From Nitrospirota bacterium (GTDB lineage: Bacteria > Nitrospirota > Thermodesulfovibrionia > Thermodesulfovibrionales > JdFR-88), in NCBI GenBank assembly GCA_021790695.1, contig JAJYGJ010000198.1, positions 1 to 9,220 of the forward strand: 9,220 bases of DNA. Reading direction: 5' to 3'. A model generated the notes under the pieces. It worked only from the letters and a program-made list of their open reading frames with translations. It had not been told where the DNA came from and did no database searches. The translations under genes and the position numbers were made by a program. Below are positions 1 to 6,451 of this stretch, in pieces (position 1 is the first letter of the stretch; every line of letters starts with the position of its first letter).

Positions 1-1
1 G

Positions 2-1591
2 GGCAGCGCGCCGCCCGGCGGACAAGATGACGCCGACGAACGCGTCAAGGCGCTGCATCTCGAGCTCGTGGCCACCAAGGAGTACCTCCGGACGGTCCTC
101 GATGAGAGCGAGGGCACCGCAGGGGAGCTCAAAAACACCCTCGAGGAGCTCACGTCCAGCAACGAGGAGCTCCAGAGCATCAACGAGGAGATGGAGACCG
201 CCAGGGAGGAGCTCCAGTCCACCAACGAGGAGCTCCTGACGGTCAACGACGAGCTCCAGCAGCGCAACACGGCGCTGGCGCAGGCCAACACCGACATCAG
301 CAATCTGCTGTCGAGCGTGGACATTCCCATCTTGATGCTCGACAGCGACCTCGCCGTCCGGCGCTACACGCCCGCGGCAGCGCCGCTGTTCAACCTCATC
401 CCCTCGGATGTGGGCCGGCCGATCATCGATCTGTCCCAGGAGAACCTGGGCCCCGATCTCATAGCGGATGCCCGGGAGGTCCTGGACCATCTTGTGCCCC
501 TGAGAAAAGAAAGCATGATCAACGGCACCTGGTATATCCGCGCCATTCTTCCATACAGGACCGCGGATAACCGCATCGAGGGAGTAATCGTCACATATAA
601 TGATATTGCAGATCTCAAGCGGGCGGAAGAGTGTACGAGGCATCTTGCCTCTTTCCCGCAACTGGACCCTAATCCCGTGATCGAGGTGGACTCTTCCGGG
701 AAGGTCACCTTCTCCAATCCGGGCACGGAAAAGATCCTGGAAGACCTCGGGATGGACAAGGCCGGCGTTAATGTCTTCCTGCCCGCGGACATGGACAATA
801 TTTTAAGGGACCTGGGAAAGCAGGAGGCCTCAGCCCTTTATCGCGAGGTTATTGTAAGGGACAGGGTCTTCGATGAAACGATCCAGCTCGTCCCGCAGGG
901 CAATGTCGCGCGCATTTATGCCTTCGATATCACGGAGCGCAAGCGGGCGGATGAGGCCCTGCGGGGCCTGCTCCGCGAGAAAGAGACCCTCCTTAAAGAA
1001 CTCTATCACCGCACCAAGAACAATATGCATGTCATCTCAAGTCTCCTCAGTCTGCAGGCCGGGTCGTTTAAAGACCAGCGGATACTCGAGGTTTTCCGGG
1101 ATACCCAGAACAGGATAGGGGTAATGGCGCTTGTGCACGAGATGCTTTACAAGACCAATGCGTTATCGGAACTGGATTTGAAAGAATATCTCAAGCAGAT
1201 TTGCCGGCTTACCCTCGCCAGCTATAAGACCAGGGAGATCAGCCTGAAGTATGACGAGATGGATTCCGTCCCGGTCTCTCCATATGTGGCCGTGCCGTGC
1301 GGGTTGATACTGAATGAGCTGGTATCAAATTCAGTCAAGCACGCCTTCCCCGGCAAGGACTCCGGGGAGGTCACGATACGGTTAAAAATAAAAGAAAATG
1401 AAATAAAGTTGTCATACTCCGATAATGGGATCGGTTTCCCCGAAGGGTTCCGGATTGAAGGATCGCGTTCTTTGGGGCTGAGACTTGTGGAGGGGCTGGT
1501 TAAAAAACAGCTTTCCGGGAGTCTGGAAATAATCAAAGATGAAGGAGCGAAGGTTGTTATCCGGTTTGACAGGAATCAGGATTACCCGTGA
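2..1591 (+). CDS. Sensor histidine kinase, C-terminal part of a probable CheB-CheR-PAS-PAS-HisKA_2 fusion (5' truncated)
   Basis: The frame is open from base 2 with no start in view, so the N-terminus is missing; the GTG at 68 falls mid-domain and is not the start. Of 529 visible residues, about 10-95 form a Glu/Leu-rich coiled coil with the ATKEYL and NEELQSTNEEL wording typical of the linker after CheB-CheR in CheB/CheR fusions. Residues 99-210 are the PAS that normally follows it (RRYTPAAAPLFNLIPSDVGR). Residues 212-312 are a second PAS ending in DITERKRADE. A HisKA_2 dimerisation domain follows, with phospho-acceptor His336 in ELYHRTKNN (codon 1007-1009). The ATPase domain has an N box (LNELVSNSVKH, about 437-447), G1 (SDNGIGF, from 473) and G2 (SLGLRLVEGL, from 490). 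It is predicted to be a cytoplasmic kinase phosphorylating a response regulator. No receiver or membrane segment is visible. The stop lies 18 bases before the first cheW, suggesting co-transcription. The kinase call is firm; the CheB-CheR part upstream is inferred. Confidence 0.9.
   Translation, partial: GSAPPGGQDDADERVKALHLELVATKEYLRTVLDESEGTAGELKNTLEELTSSNEELQSINEEMETAREELQSTNEELLTVNDELQQRNTALAQANTDISNLLSSVDIPILMLDSDLAVRRYTPAAAPLFNLIPSDVGRPIIDLSQENLGPDLIADAREVLDHLVPLRKESMINGTWYIRAILPYRTADNRIEGVIVTYNDIADLKRAEECTRHLASFPQLDPNPVIEVDSSGKVTFSNPGTEKILEDLGMDKAGVNVFLPADMDNILRDLGKQEASALYREVIVRDRVFDETIQLVPQGNVARIYAFDITERKRADEALRGLLREKETLLKELYHRTKNNMHVISSLLSLQAGSFKDQRILEVFRDTQNRIGVMALVHEMLYKTNALSELDLKEYLKQICRLTLASYKTREISLKYDEMDSVPVSPYVAVPCGLILNELVSNSVKHAFPGKDSGEVTIRLKIKENEIKLSYSDNGIGFPEGFRIEGSRSLGLRLVEGLVKKQLSGSLEIIKDEGAKVVIRFDRNQDYP
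143..268 (+). repeat. Six in-frame 21-base heptad repeats (EEL-x-x-x-N coiled coil)
   Basis: Six consecutive heptads follow the pattern E-E-L/M-x-x-x-N/R (EELTSSN, EELQSIN, EEMETAR, EELQSTN, EELLTVN, DELQQRN). At DNA level this gives 21-base units built round GAGGAGCTC. The strict 7-residue phase indicates a continuous parallel coiled coil. It would pass signals between the putative upstream CheR module and the first PAS domain. Such a linker is standard in CheB/CheR-PAS fusions. Confidence 0.85.
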
Positions 1592-1609
1592 AAAAGGTAA
1601 AAAACCCCA

Positions 1610-2086
1610 ATGAACGGTCCGGTTGAACTGGTGGTCTTTATTCTTGATGGCCGGAGGTTTGCAATTTCGCTTTCCTCCGTCGAAAGGGTCATACGTCCGG
1701 TCGAAGTCACTCCCCTGCCAAAGGCCCCTGATATAGTTTCAGGCGTCATCAATTTGCAAGGCACGATAGCGCCGGTCTTCAACTTGCGAAAGAGGTTCGG
1801 GCTGCCGGAAAAGGCCATCGGCCTCGGGGACCAGATGATTGTGGCCAGGACGTCCGGGCGCACGGTCTCATTCGGGGTTGATGAAGTGGAAAGGGTCCTT
1901 GAATTTCCGTATGAGAAAATCGTCCCCCGGGAAAAGATCCACCCGGAGATGGAATATGTCGAGGGGGTCATAAAACTGGAGGACGGAATGGTCCTCATTC
2001 ATGACATCGACCGCTTTCTTTCCCTTGATGAGAAGAAAGCGCTTGGGGCCGCCATAAAAAAGAAAAGGGCGAGGCGGGCACGATGA
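1610..2086 (+). CDS. cheW: CheW-type coupling protein 1
   Basis: This 158-residue protein is a single CheW domain (about residues 5-140), close to the usual CheW length. It should bridge receptor tips and CheA in the cytoplasmic array. Diagnostic stretches are VELVVFILDGRRFAISLSSV at the start, VSGVINLQGTIAPVFNLRKR (43-62) and FGVDEVERVLEF (88-99). The NLRG motif of Escherichia coli CheW, whose Arg is nearly invariant, reads NLQG here (Gln50). The C-terminal tail is strongly basic (IKKKRARRAR). The ATG at 1610 is chosen because it starts directly before the conserved first strand; its ribosome site is weak (AAAGG at 1593-1597, 12 bases away), so translation may depend on readthrough from the preceding kinase gene. 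Its stop overlaps the cheR start in ATGA. By position it corresponds to WspB of the Wsp system; that equivalence is inference. Confidence 0.93.
   Translation: MNGPVELVVFILDGRRFAISLSSVERVIRPVEVTPLPKAPDIVSGVINLQGTIAPVFNLRKRFGLPEKAIGLGDQMIVARTSGRTVSFGVDEVERVLEFPYEKIVPREKIHPEMEYVEGVIKLEDGMVLIHDIDRFLSLDEKKALGAAIKKKRARRAR
2071..2074 (+). promoter_or_regulatory. Ribosome binding site of cheR, inside cheW1
   Basis: GAGG sits 8 bases before the ATG at 2083, inside the last codons of the preceding cheW. With the ATGA overlap it supports coupled translation from this start. Confidence 0.55.
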
Positions 2087-3675
2087 GCCCGAAACTCTCC
2101 GCGGAATTGAGTGAGCTTTTCAGCCATTATATTGAAGAGCACCTGGGTCTTTATTTTTCCAGGGAGCGGGCGAACGATCTCGACCGGGCGTTAATCGGGG
2201 TCTCGGCCGAGCTGGGGTTTCAGGATCCGGAGTCGTGCGTCCGGTCGCTTTTGCTCTCTGCCGCGGGGAAGGCGCAAATCGAGGTCCTGGCGAGCCATCT
2301 GACCGTTGGCGAGACCTATTTCTTCCGGGACAAAAAGAGTTTTGATGTTTTAAAAGATCGGATATTGCCCGACCTCATCCAGTCGCGCCGTCAGACCGGC
2401 CGGAAAAATCTTCGTATCTGGTCCGCCGGCTGCGCCACGGGCGAAGAGCCGTATTCCGTGGCCATCCTGCTCGGGAGCATGATCCACGATATCGAGGAAT
2501 GGGATATAAGCATCATTGGCACTGATATTAATCCTTCTTTTTTGCGGAAAGCGGCCAAAGGCGTTTACGGCGAATGGTCTTTCCGCAATGTCCCTTCCCG
2601 GTTTAAGGAGCGCTTTTTCAAAGAGGCCGGCAAAGGCCGTTTCGAACTGCTCCCCGAGATACGCAAGTGCGTGCACTTCTTTTATCACAATCTGGCGGAA
2701 GACACCTATCCGTCCCTCATTAACAGCACAAACGCTATGGACATCATATTCTGCCGGAACGTGCTCATGTACTTCACGGAGGCAAGCAAAAGGAAAGTTG
2801 CGGGGAAATTTTATCATTGCCTTGTGGACGGCGGCTGGCTTATGGTGAGTCCGGCCGAAAGTTCCCTGGAGCAGTATTCACCATTCTCGCAGGTGCACTT
2901 TTCAGAGTCCGCCCCTTACAGAAAAGGCGCTGCGAAATGCGAGACAGGACCGGCTGAAAACAGGGCGGCTGAAAAAGGGGAACCGGAGGGCGCGGAACAA
3001 TTGGCTGAAGAACAACTGACTGAAGGACGATTGGCCGAAGGCAGGGGGCAAGCCGGGACGGCCTCGGACGGAAACGTTCCTCGTCCAATCGGGAGCCCGG
3101 GCGTGCCGGACGTCCGCCCGCCGGTCCCTGAAAGCGCCTGTCCGCCCGCCGTCGCCGCGGCTTTGAGGGCCGAGGCTGAAGACACTTATGCCGAGGCTTT
3201 TAAATTATACGAGTCGGGCCGTTATGCCGAAGCGCAGGAGAAGGTCGCCCCTTTGGCTTCCGGCGGCGGCAACGCCTCCGCGCTTGCGCTTCTCGCCCGG
3301 ATCCATGCCAACCGGGGGCGGCTCACGGATGCGCTCGATTATTGCCGGAGGGCGATAGCCGCCGACAGGCTTAATCCGGCATACCGATACTTGCTTTCCG
3401 CCATCCTGCTTGAGATGGGGCGGGAAGACGAATCGAAAACATGCCTGGGCCGCGCGCTTTACCTTGACCAGGATTTCGCCCTGGCCCATTTTGCCCTGGG
3501 CAATCTCGCCAGGCGGAGGGGAATGAAAAGGCAGTCCGAGCGGCACTTCAAAAACGCCCTGTCGATCCTGAGGGCATGCCGGCCTGACAATATCGTTGCC
3601 GAGTCCGAGGGCATTACCGCGGAAAGGATGATCGAGATCATCATGAGGACAATCCGGGAGGAAGCCTTGGCATGA
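2083..3675 (+). CDS. cheR: CheR-family protein-glutamate methyltransferase with C-terminal TPR domain
   Basis: This 530-residue protein is about twice the length of a minimal CheR. Residues 1-75 are the CheR N-terminal helical domain, followed by GETYFFRD (76-83). The SAM-binding fold has WSAGCATGEEPYS (113-125), GTDIN (146-150) and DIIFCRNVLMYF (220-231). It should transfer methyl groups from S-adenosylmethionine to glutamates of the MCP encoded two genes on. Residues about 285-355 are a low-complexity linker, first Ala/Glu-rich then Pro-rich. About three tetratricopeptide repeats follow (roughly 366-495), then a short helical tail. The C-terminal TPR architecture matches Pseudomonas WspC and Myxococcus FrzF, where TPRs mediate protein contacts instead of binding a receptor pentapeptide. 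That fits the MCP here, which lacks a C-terminal pentapeptide. Both ends overlap their neighbours by ATGA. Confidence 0.94.
   Translation: MSPKLSAELSELFSHYIEEHLGLYFSRERANDLDRALIGVSAELGFQDPESCVRSLLLSAAGKAQIEVLASHLTVGETYFFRDKKSFDVLKDRILPDLIQSRRQTGRKNLRIWSAGCATGEEPYSVAILLGSMIHDIEEWDISIIGTDINPSFLRKAAKGVYGEWSFRNVPSRFKERFFKEAGKGRFELLPEIRKCVHFFYHNLAEDTYPSLINSTNAMDIIFCRNVLMYFTEASKRKVAGKFYHCLVDGGWLMVSPAESSLEQYSPFSQVHFSESAPYRKGAAKCETGPAENRAAEKGEPEGAEQLAEEQLTEGRLAEGRGQAGTASDGNVPRPIGSPGVPDVRPPVPESACPPAVAAALRAEAEDTYAEAFKLYESGRYAEAQEKVAPLASGGGNASALALLARIHANRGRLTDALDYCRRAIAADRLNPAYRYLLSAILLEMGREDESKTCLGRALYLDQDFALAHFALGNLARRRGMKRQSERHFKNALSILRACRPDNIVAESEGITAERMIEIIMRTIREEALA
2953..3048 (+). repeat. Imperfect 15-base tandem repeat in the cheR linker
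   Basis: The linker between methyltransferase and TPR domains is built from about six degenerate units coding for AENRA, AEKGE, PEGAEQL, AEEQL, TEGRL and AEGRG. Most units are 15 bases, starting with GCTGAA or close variants; the third is 21. The last complete units (from 3004) are most alike. The period is a multiple of three, so gain or loss of units would keep the reading frame. Confidence 0.7.
3656..3662 (+). promoter_or_regulatory. Strong ribosome binding site of cheW2, inside cheR
   Basis: GGGAGGA lies 9 bases before the ATG at 3672, within the final codons of cheR. It is a near-perfect Shine-Dalgarno sequence and fixes the start of the second cheW at the ATGA overlap. Confidence 0.75.
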
Positions 3676-4310
3676 GTGACAAAAGGGCGCCCGCTGCTCA
3701 ATCGACCTCCGCTGATAAACCGGCCATTGACTGGAAGGAAATCCGCAGGCGCATGGAAAAGGTCCGGGCCGTGATCGAGCAAGGCTGGGTGCCCGGGCCG
3801 GAAGAAGAGCGGAAGGTCCTTGGGCAGAGGGCCCGCGCGCTTGCGAAGGAGCCTGAAAAAGAGGCCGCCGGGGAGGAGATGGAAATCATCGAATTCCTCC
3901 TCGCCCGGGAAAGATACGGCATAGAGATTTCGTATGTGCGCGAGGCATATCATTTGAGCGACCTGGTGCCGGTGCCGTGCACGCCTGTTTTCGTATCGGG
4001 CATTATCAATGTGCGCGGGCGGATCGTTTCCGTGATAGACCTGAAGAAATTTTTCGAGCTCCCCGAGAAGGGCCTGGGCGACTTGAACAGGGTGATCATC
4101 CTCAGGTCGGAGGAGATGGAATTCGGTATCCTTGCCGACGCCATACTTGACGTGCGCAAAATACCCGTAAAAGGACTGCAACCTTCTCTTCCCACCCTTG
4201 GCGGCGTCCGGGAAGAATACCTGAGGGGGATCGCCAGGGACGGGACGGTAATCCTGGATGCCGCGAGGCTCCTGGCGGACAGGAAGCTTGTTGTAAATGA
4301 ACAGGCATAG
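3672..4310 (+). CDS. cheW: CheW-type coupling protein 2 with N-terminal extension
   Basis: This 212-residue protein has a CheW domain at about 70-205 preceded by a charged helical extension. The CheW domain is recognised by EIIEFLLARERYGIEISYVR (71-90), VSGIINVRGRIVSVIDL (108-124), FGILADAI (151-158) and YLRGIARDGTVILDAARLL. Unlike CheW1 it keeps the conserved arginine (Arg116 in NVRG) implicated in receptor/CheA coupling. The extension reads DWKEIRRRMEKVRAVIEQ and then RKVLGQRARALAKEP (48-62). From memory, similar W-x-x-x-R and RARALA helices precede CheW domains in related systems of Myxococcus and Geobacter; no partner is known to me. By position and extension it resembles WspD. A strong ribosome site inside cheR supports the 3672 start. 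The next gene begins 62 bases later. Confidence 0.93.
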   Translation: MSDKRAPAAQSTSADKPAIDWKEIRRRMEKVRAVIEQGWVPGPEEERKVLGQRARALAKEPEKEAAGEEMEIIEFLLARERYGIEISYVREAYHLSDLVPVPCTPVFVSGIINVRGRIVSVIDLKKFFELPEKGLGDLNRVIILRSEEMEFGILADAILDVRKIPVKGLQPSLPTLGGVREEYLRGIARDGTVILDAARLLADRKLVVNEQA

Positions 4311-4361
4311 GGGCGCGCTTTGAAACTGCAAATCGGTAAGTTTTGAGATAAATTTTTTTAT

Positions 4362-4367
4362 GGAGGT
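4362..4367 (+). promoter_or_regulatory. Consensus ribosome binding site of the MCP gene
   Basis: GGAGGT lies 5 bases before the ATG at 4373, directly after an AT-rich stretch with seven T's (4353-4359). It is the best Shine-Dalgarno sequence in the window. With the 62-base gap before it, this suggests independent, strong translation of the receptor, which in known arrays is in excess over CheA and CheW. I see no convincing promoter in the gap, though the AT-rich segment could hide one. Confidence 0.75.
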
Positions 4368-4372
4368 CTGAT

Positions 4373-6361
4373 ATGCCGAAAAATAAAGGATCGAAAAAAA
4401 TCAGCCAGGAGCAGTTGAATTATGACGCGGCATACGCCAGAAGCCTGATCGAGGCTTCCCTCGACCCCCTGGTGACGATAAGCCCCGATGGCAAGATAAC
4501 GGATGTCAACGAGGCGGCCACAAGGGTGACGGGCGTTTCGAGGGAAGGGCTCATCGGCACCGACTTCTCGAATTATTTCACCGAGCCCGGAAAGGCGCGC
4601 GATGGCTACCGCCAGGTCTTCGAAAAAGGCTTTGTGACGGATTATCCGCTGACGATCAGAAGCTCCGCGGGGAAACTGACGCACGTCCTCTACAATGCCT
4701 CCGTATACAGGGACGCGCAAGGAAAGGTCCTTGGGGTCTTCGCGGCGGCCCGCGACGTAACCCAGCAAAAACAGGCGTCCCAGTACGCCAGGAGCCTGTT
4801 GGAGGCGTCTCTTGACCCGCTTGTGACGATAAGCCCGGAGGGCAAGATAACGGACGTCAACGAGGCCACGGCAAGGGTGACCGGCAGAGGGCGCAGCGAG
4901 CTTATCGCAACGGACTTCTCCGATTATTTCACGGAACCCGAAAAGGCCCTGGACGGCTACCTCCAGGTCTTTGAAAAGGGGTTCGTCACCGATTACCCGC
5001 TGACCATCCGGCACGTCTCGGGGAAACTGACGCATGTCCTCTATAATGCCACGGTTTACAGGGACGTGGAGGGGAGGGTCATAGGCGTTTTTGCCGCCGC
5101 CCGCGACATTACCGAGAGCAAAAGGATGGAAGAGGAACTGCGGGCCGCTTCACTCTATAACAGGAGCCTGCTGGAGGCCTCGCTGGACCCACTGGTGACA
5201 ATCAGCCCCGAGGGGAAGATCACGGACGTGAACAAGGCGACGGAGACGGTGACCGGCGTTGCGCGGGAGCGCCTCATAGGAAGTGACTTTTCGGACTATT
5301 TCACTGAGCCGGAGAAGGCGCGGGACGGATATCAGAAGGTGATATCGCAAGGCTTCGTGAAGGATTATCCGCTTACCGTCCGTCATGTCTCGGGGCGCAC
5401 GACGGATGTCCTTTACAACGCCGCGACCTACACGGGCGCCTCGGGCAAGGTTCGGGGAGTATTCGCCGCGGCGCGCGACATAACGGAAAGAAAACGCGCG
5501 GAGGAAAATCTGAAGCGCGTGATGAGCCAGGTGCAGGACTCCGTGAATATACTTGCTCCCGCCTCAACCGAAATCCTGTCCACCACTACACAGGTTTCTT
5601 CGAGCGTGACGGAGACCGCCTCCGCAGTTACCGAAACGTTGACGACAGTGGAGGAGGTGAAACAGACAGCGATCGTTTCGAGCCAGAAGGCGCACAATGT
5701 TTCCGAGACCGCGCAGAAAACGGAGCAGGCCTCCAAAGGCGGGAAAAAATCGGTCGAGGAATCCATCGATCTGATGGGCCGCATAAGGCAGCAGATGGAA
5801 TCCGTGGCTGAAAGCATTGTGAAACTGAGTGAACAGAGCCAGGCGATAGGCGAAATAATCTCGACGGTCAACGACCTTGCGGCGCAGTCCAACCTGCTCG
5901 CGGTGAACGCCGCCATCGAGGCCGCGAGGGCGGGCGAACAGGGCAAGGGCTTCGGGGTCGTCGCCCAGGAGATAAGGAGTCTCGCGGAACAGTCGAAACA
6001 GGCGACCGCGCAGGTAAGGACAATACTGGGGGAGATCCAGAAGGCCACGAGCGCCGCCGTGCTGGCCACGGAGCAGGGCAGCAAGGCGGTTGAAGCCGGG
6101 GTGAAACAGTCCTATCAGGCCGGCGAGTCGATCCGGGTGCTGGCCGAAAGCATTACGGAGGCGGCGCAGGCGGCATCCCAGATCGTCGCTTCGAGCCAGC
6201 AGCAGTTGGTGGGCATGGACCAGATCGTCTCGGCGATGAACAATATCAAGACCGCCAGCGAACAGAACGTGGCCGGCACAAGGCAAACGGAGACCGCCGC
6301 CCAGAACATCAATGCCCTGGGTCAGAAATTGAAGCTGCTGGTGGACCAATACAAAGCCTAG
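4373..6361 (+). CDS. Soluble methyl-accepting chemotaxis protein with three tandem PAS domains
   Basis: The protein has 662 residues. No hydrophobic stretch is long enough for a membrane span and there is no signal peptide, so it should be cytoplasmic. Residues 21-130, 138-247 and 262-371 are three PAS domains, each opening with RSL(I/L)EASLDPLVTISP and closing with GVFAAARD(V/I)T. A short linker leads to the MCP signalling coiled coil (about 385-660). Its hairpin tip is at IEAARAGEQGKGFGVVAQEI (515-534), the CheA/CheW-binding region, with EIRSLAEQ following. Several E/Q-rich stretches on both arms could be methylation sites for the CheR and CheB encoded here. The C-terminus (LLVDQYKA) has no NWETF-like pentapeptide. 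No HAMP domain is present. The PAS ligand cannot be told from sequence; I see no clear haem or flavin signature. The ATG at 4373 is fixed by a consensus ribosome site. Confidence 0.95.
   Translation: MPKNKGSKKISQEQLNYDAAYARSLIEASLDPLVTISPDGKITDVNEAATRVTGVSREGLIGTDFSNYFTEPGKARDGYRQVFEKGFVTDYPLTIRSSAGKLTHVLYNASVYRDAQGKVLGVFAAARDVTQQKQASQYARSLLEASLDPLVTISPEGKITDVNEATARVTGRGRSELIATDFSDYFTEPEKALDGYLQVFEKGFVTDYPLTIRHVSGKLTHVLYNATVYRDVEGRVIGVFAAARDITESKRMEEELRAASLYNRSLLEASLDPLVTISPEGKITDVNKATETVTGVARERLIGSDFSDYFTEPEKARDGYQKVISQGFVKDYPLTVRHVSGRTTDVLYNAATYTGASGKVRGVFAAARDITERKRAEENLKRVMSQVQDSVNILAPASTEILSTTTQVSSSVTETASAVTETLTTVEEVKQTAIVSSQKAHNVSETAQKTEQASKGGKKSVEESIDLMGRIRQQMESVAESIVKLSEQSQAIGEIISTVNDLAAQSNLLAVNAAIEAARAGEQGKGFGVVAQEIRSLAEQSKQATAQVRTILGEIQKATSAAVLATEQGSKAVEAGVKQSYQAGESIRVLAESITEAAQAASQIVASSQQQLVGMDQIVSAMNNIKTASEQNVAGTRQTETAAQNINALGQKLKLLVDQYKA
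4433..5485 (+). repeat. Three tandem copies of a PAS-encoding module (about 330 bases each)
   Basis: The copies lie at about 4433-4762, 4784-5113 and 5156-5485, with start offsets of 351 and 372 bases. By hand alignment of the proteins, copies 1 and 2 are about 80% identical and copies 2 and 3 about 74%. Shared blocks include EASLDPLVTISP, GKITDVN, DFS-x-YFTEP, DYPLT and GVFAAARD. The linkers between copies differ in length (7 and 14 residues). At DNA level synonymous differences are many, so the duplication is not brand new or the copies have been selected to diverge. Confidence 0.93.
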
Positions 6362-6385
6362 GCCGGAGAGGAAAATATCGGATTT

Positions 6386-6408
6386 CATCCGGGAATAATA
6401 CCGGGATG
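6386..6408 (+). other. Small inverted repeat in the MCP-cheA gap
   Basis: CATCCGG can pair with CCGGGATG round an AATAAT-containing loop, giving a 7-base-pair stem with one bulged G. It lies 25 bases after the MCP stop and 44 before the cheA start. No T-run follows, so it does not look like a factor-independent terminator. It could be an RNA processing or stabilising hairpin between receptor and kinase cistrons, or chance in GC-rich DNA. Confidence 0.35.
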
Positions 6409-6442
6409 AGTGCCGGGCGGGTTCAGATGCCGAGGGAGGACA

Positions 6443-6450
6443 AGGGGAAG
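6443..6450 (+). promoter_or_regulatory. Ribosome binding site deciding the cheA start
   Basis: The purine run AAGGGGAA with a following G ends next to the ATG at 6452, and a second run GGAGGA sits at 6435-6440. An in-frame GTG at 6410 lacks such a site and would add a non-conserved Gly/Arg-rich segment, so 6452 is preferred. Confidence 0.6.
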
Positions 6451-6451
6451 C

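Noticed and set aside
68..70. GTG at 68 as the start of the histidine kinase
   Set aside because: The frame is open to base 2 and the residues before it (ERVKALHLEL) continue the coiled coil, so the gene begins outside the window.
143..268. GAGCTC-rich repeats as a regulatory or mobile repeat array
   Set aside because: They are in frame and fully explained by the coiled-coil heptads of the protein.
3459..4331. Minus-strand open frame (about 290 codons) opposite cheR and cheW2
   Set aside because: It shadows conserved CheR and CheW coding sequence, spans their junction, and its translation resembles no family I know.
4320..4352. Sigma-70-like promoter before the MCP gene (TTGAAA, then GATAAA)
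   Set aside because: The spacing of 21 bases is too long and the -10 match is poor; it is mentioned only as a possibility under the intergenic finding.
4323..4359. Possible terminator before the MCP gene (AAACT/AGTTT inverted repeat followed by a T-run)
   Set aside because: The stem is only 5 AT-rich pairs and the T-run is 10 bases downstream, too weak for a factor-independent terminator.
6410..6412. GTG at 6410 as the cheA start
   Set aside because: It would add 14 non-conserved Gly/Arg-rich residues, while the ATG at 6452 has a purine-rich ribosome site and begins directly before the HPt helix.
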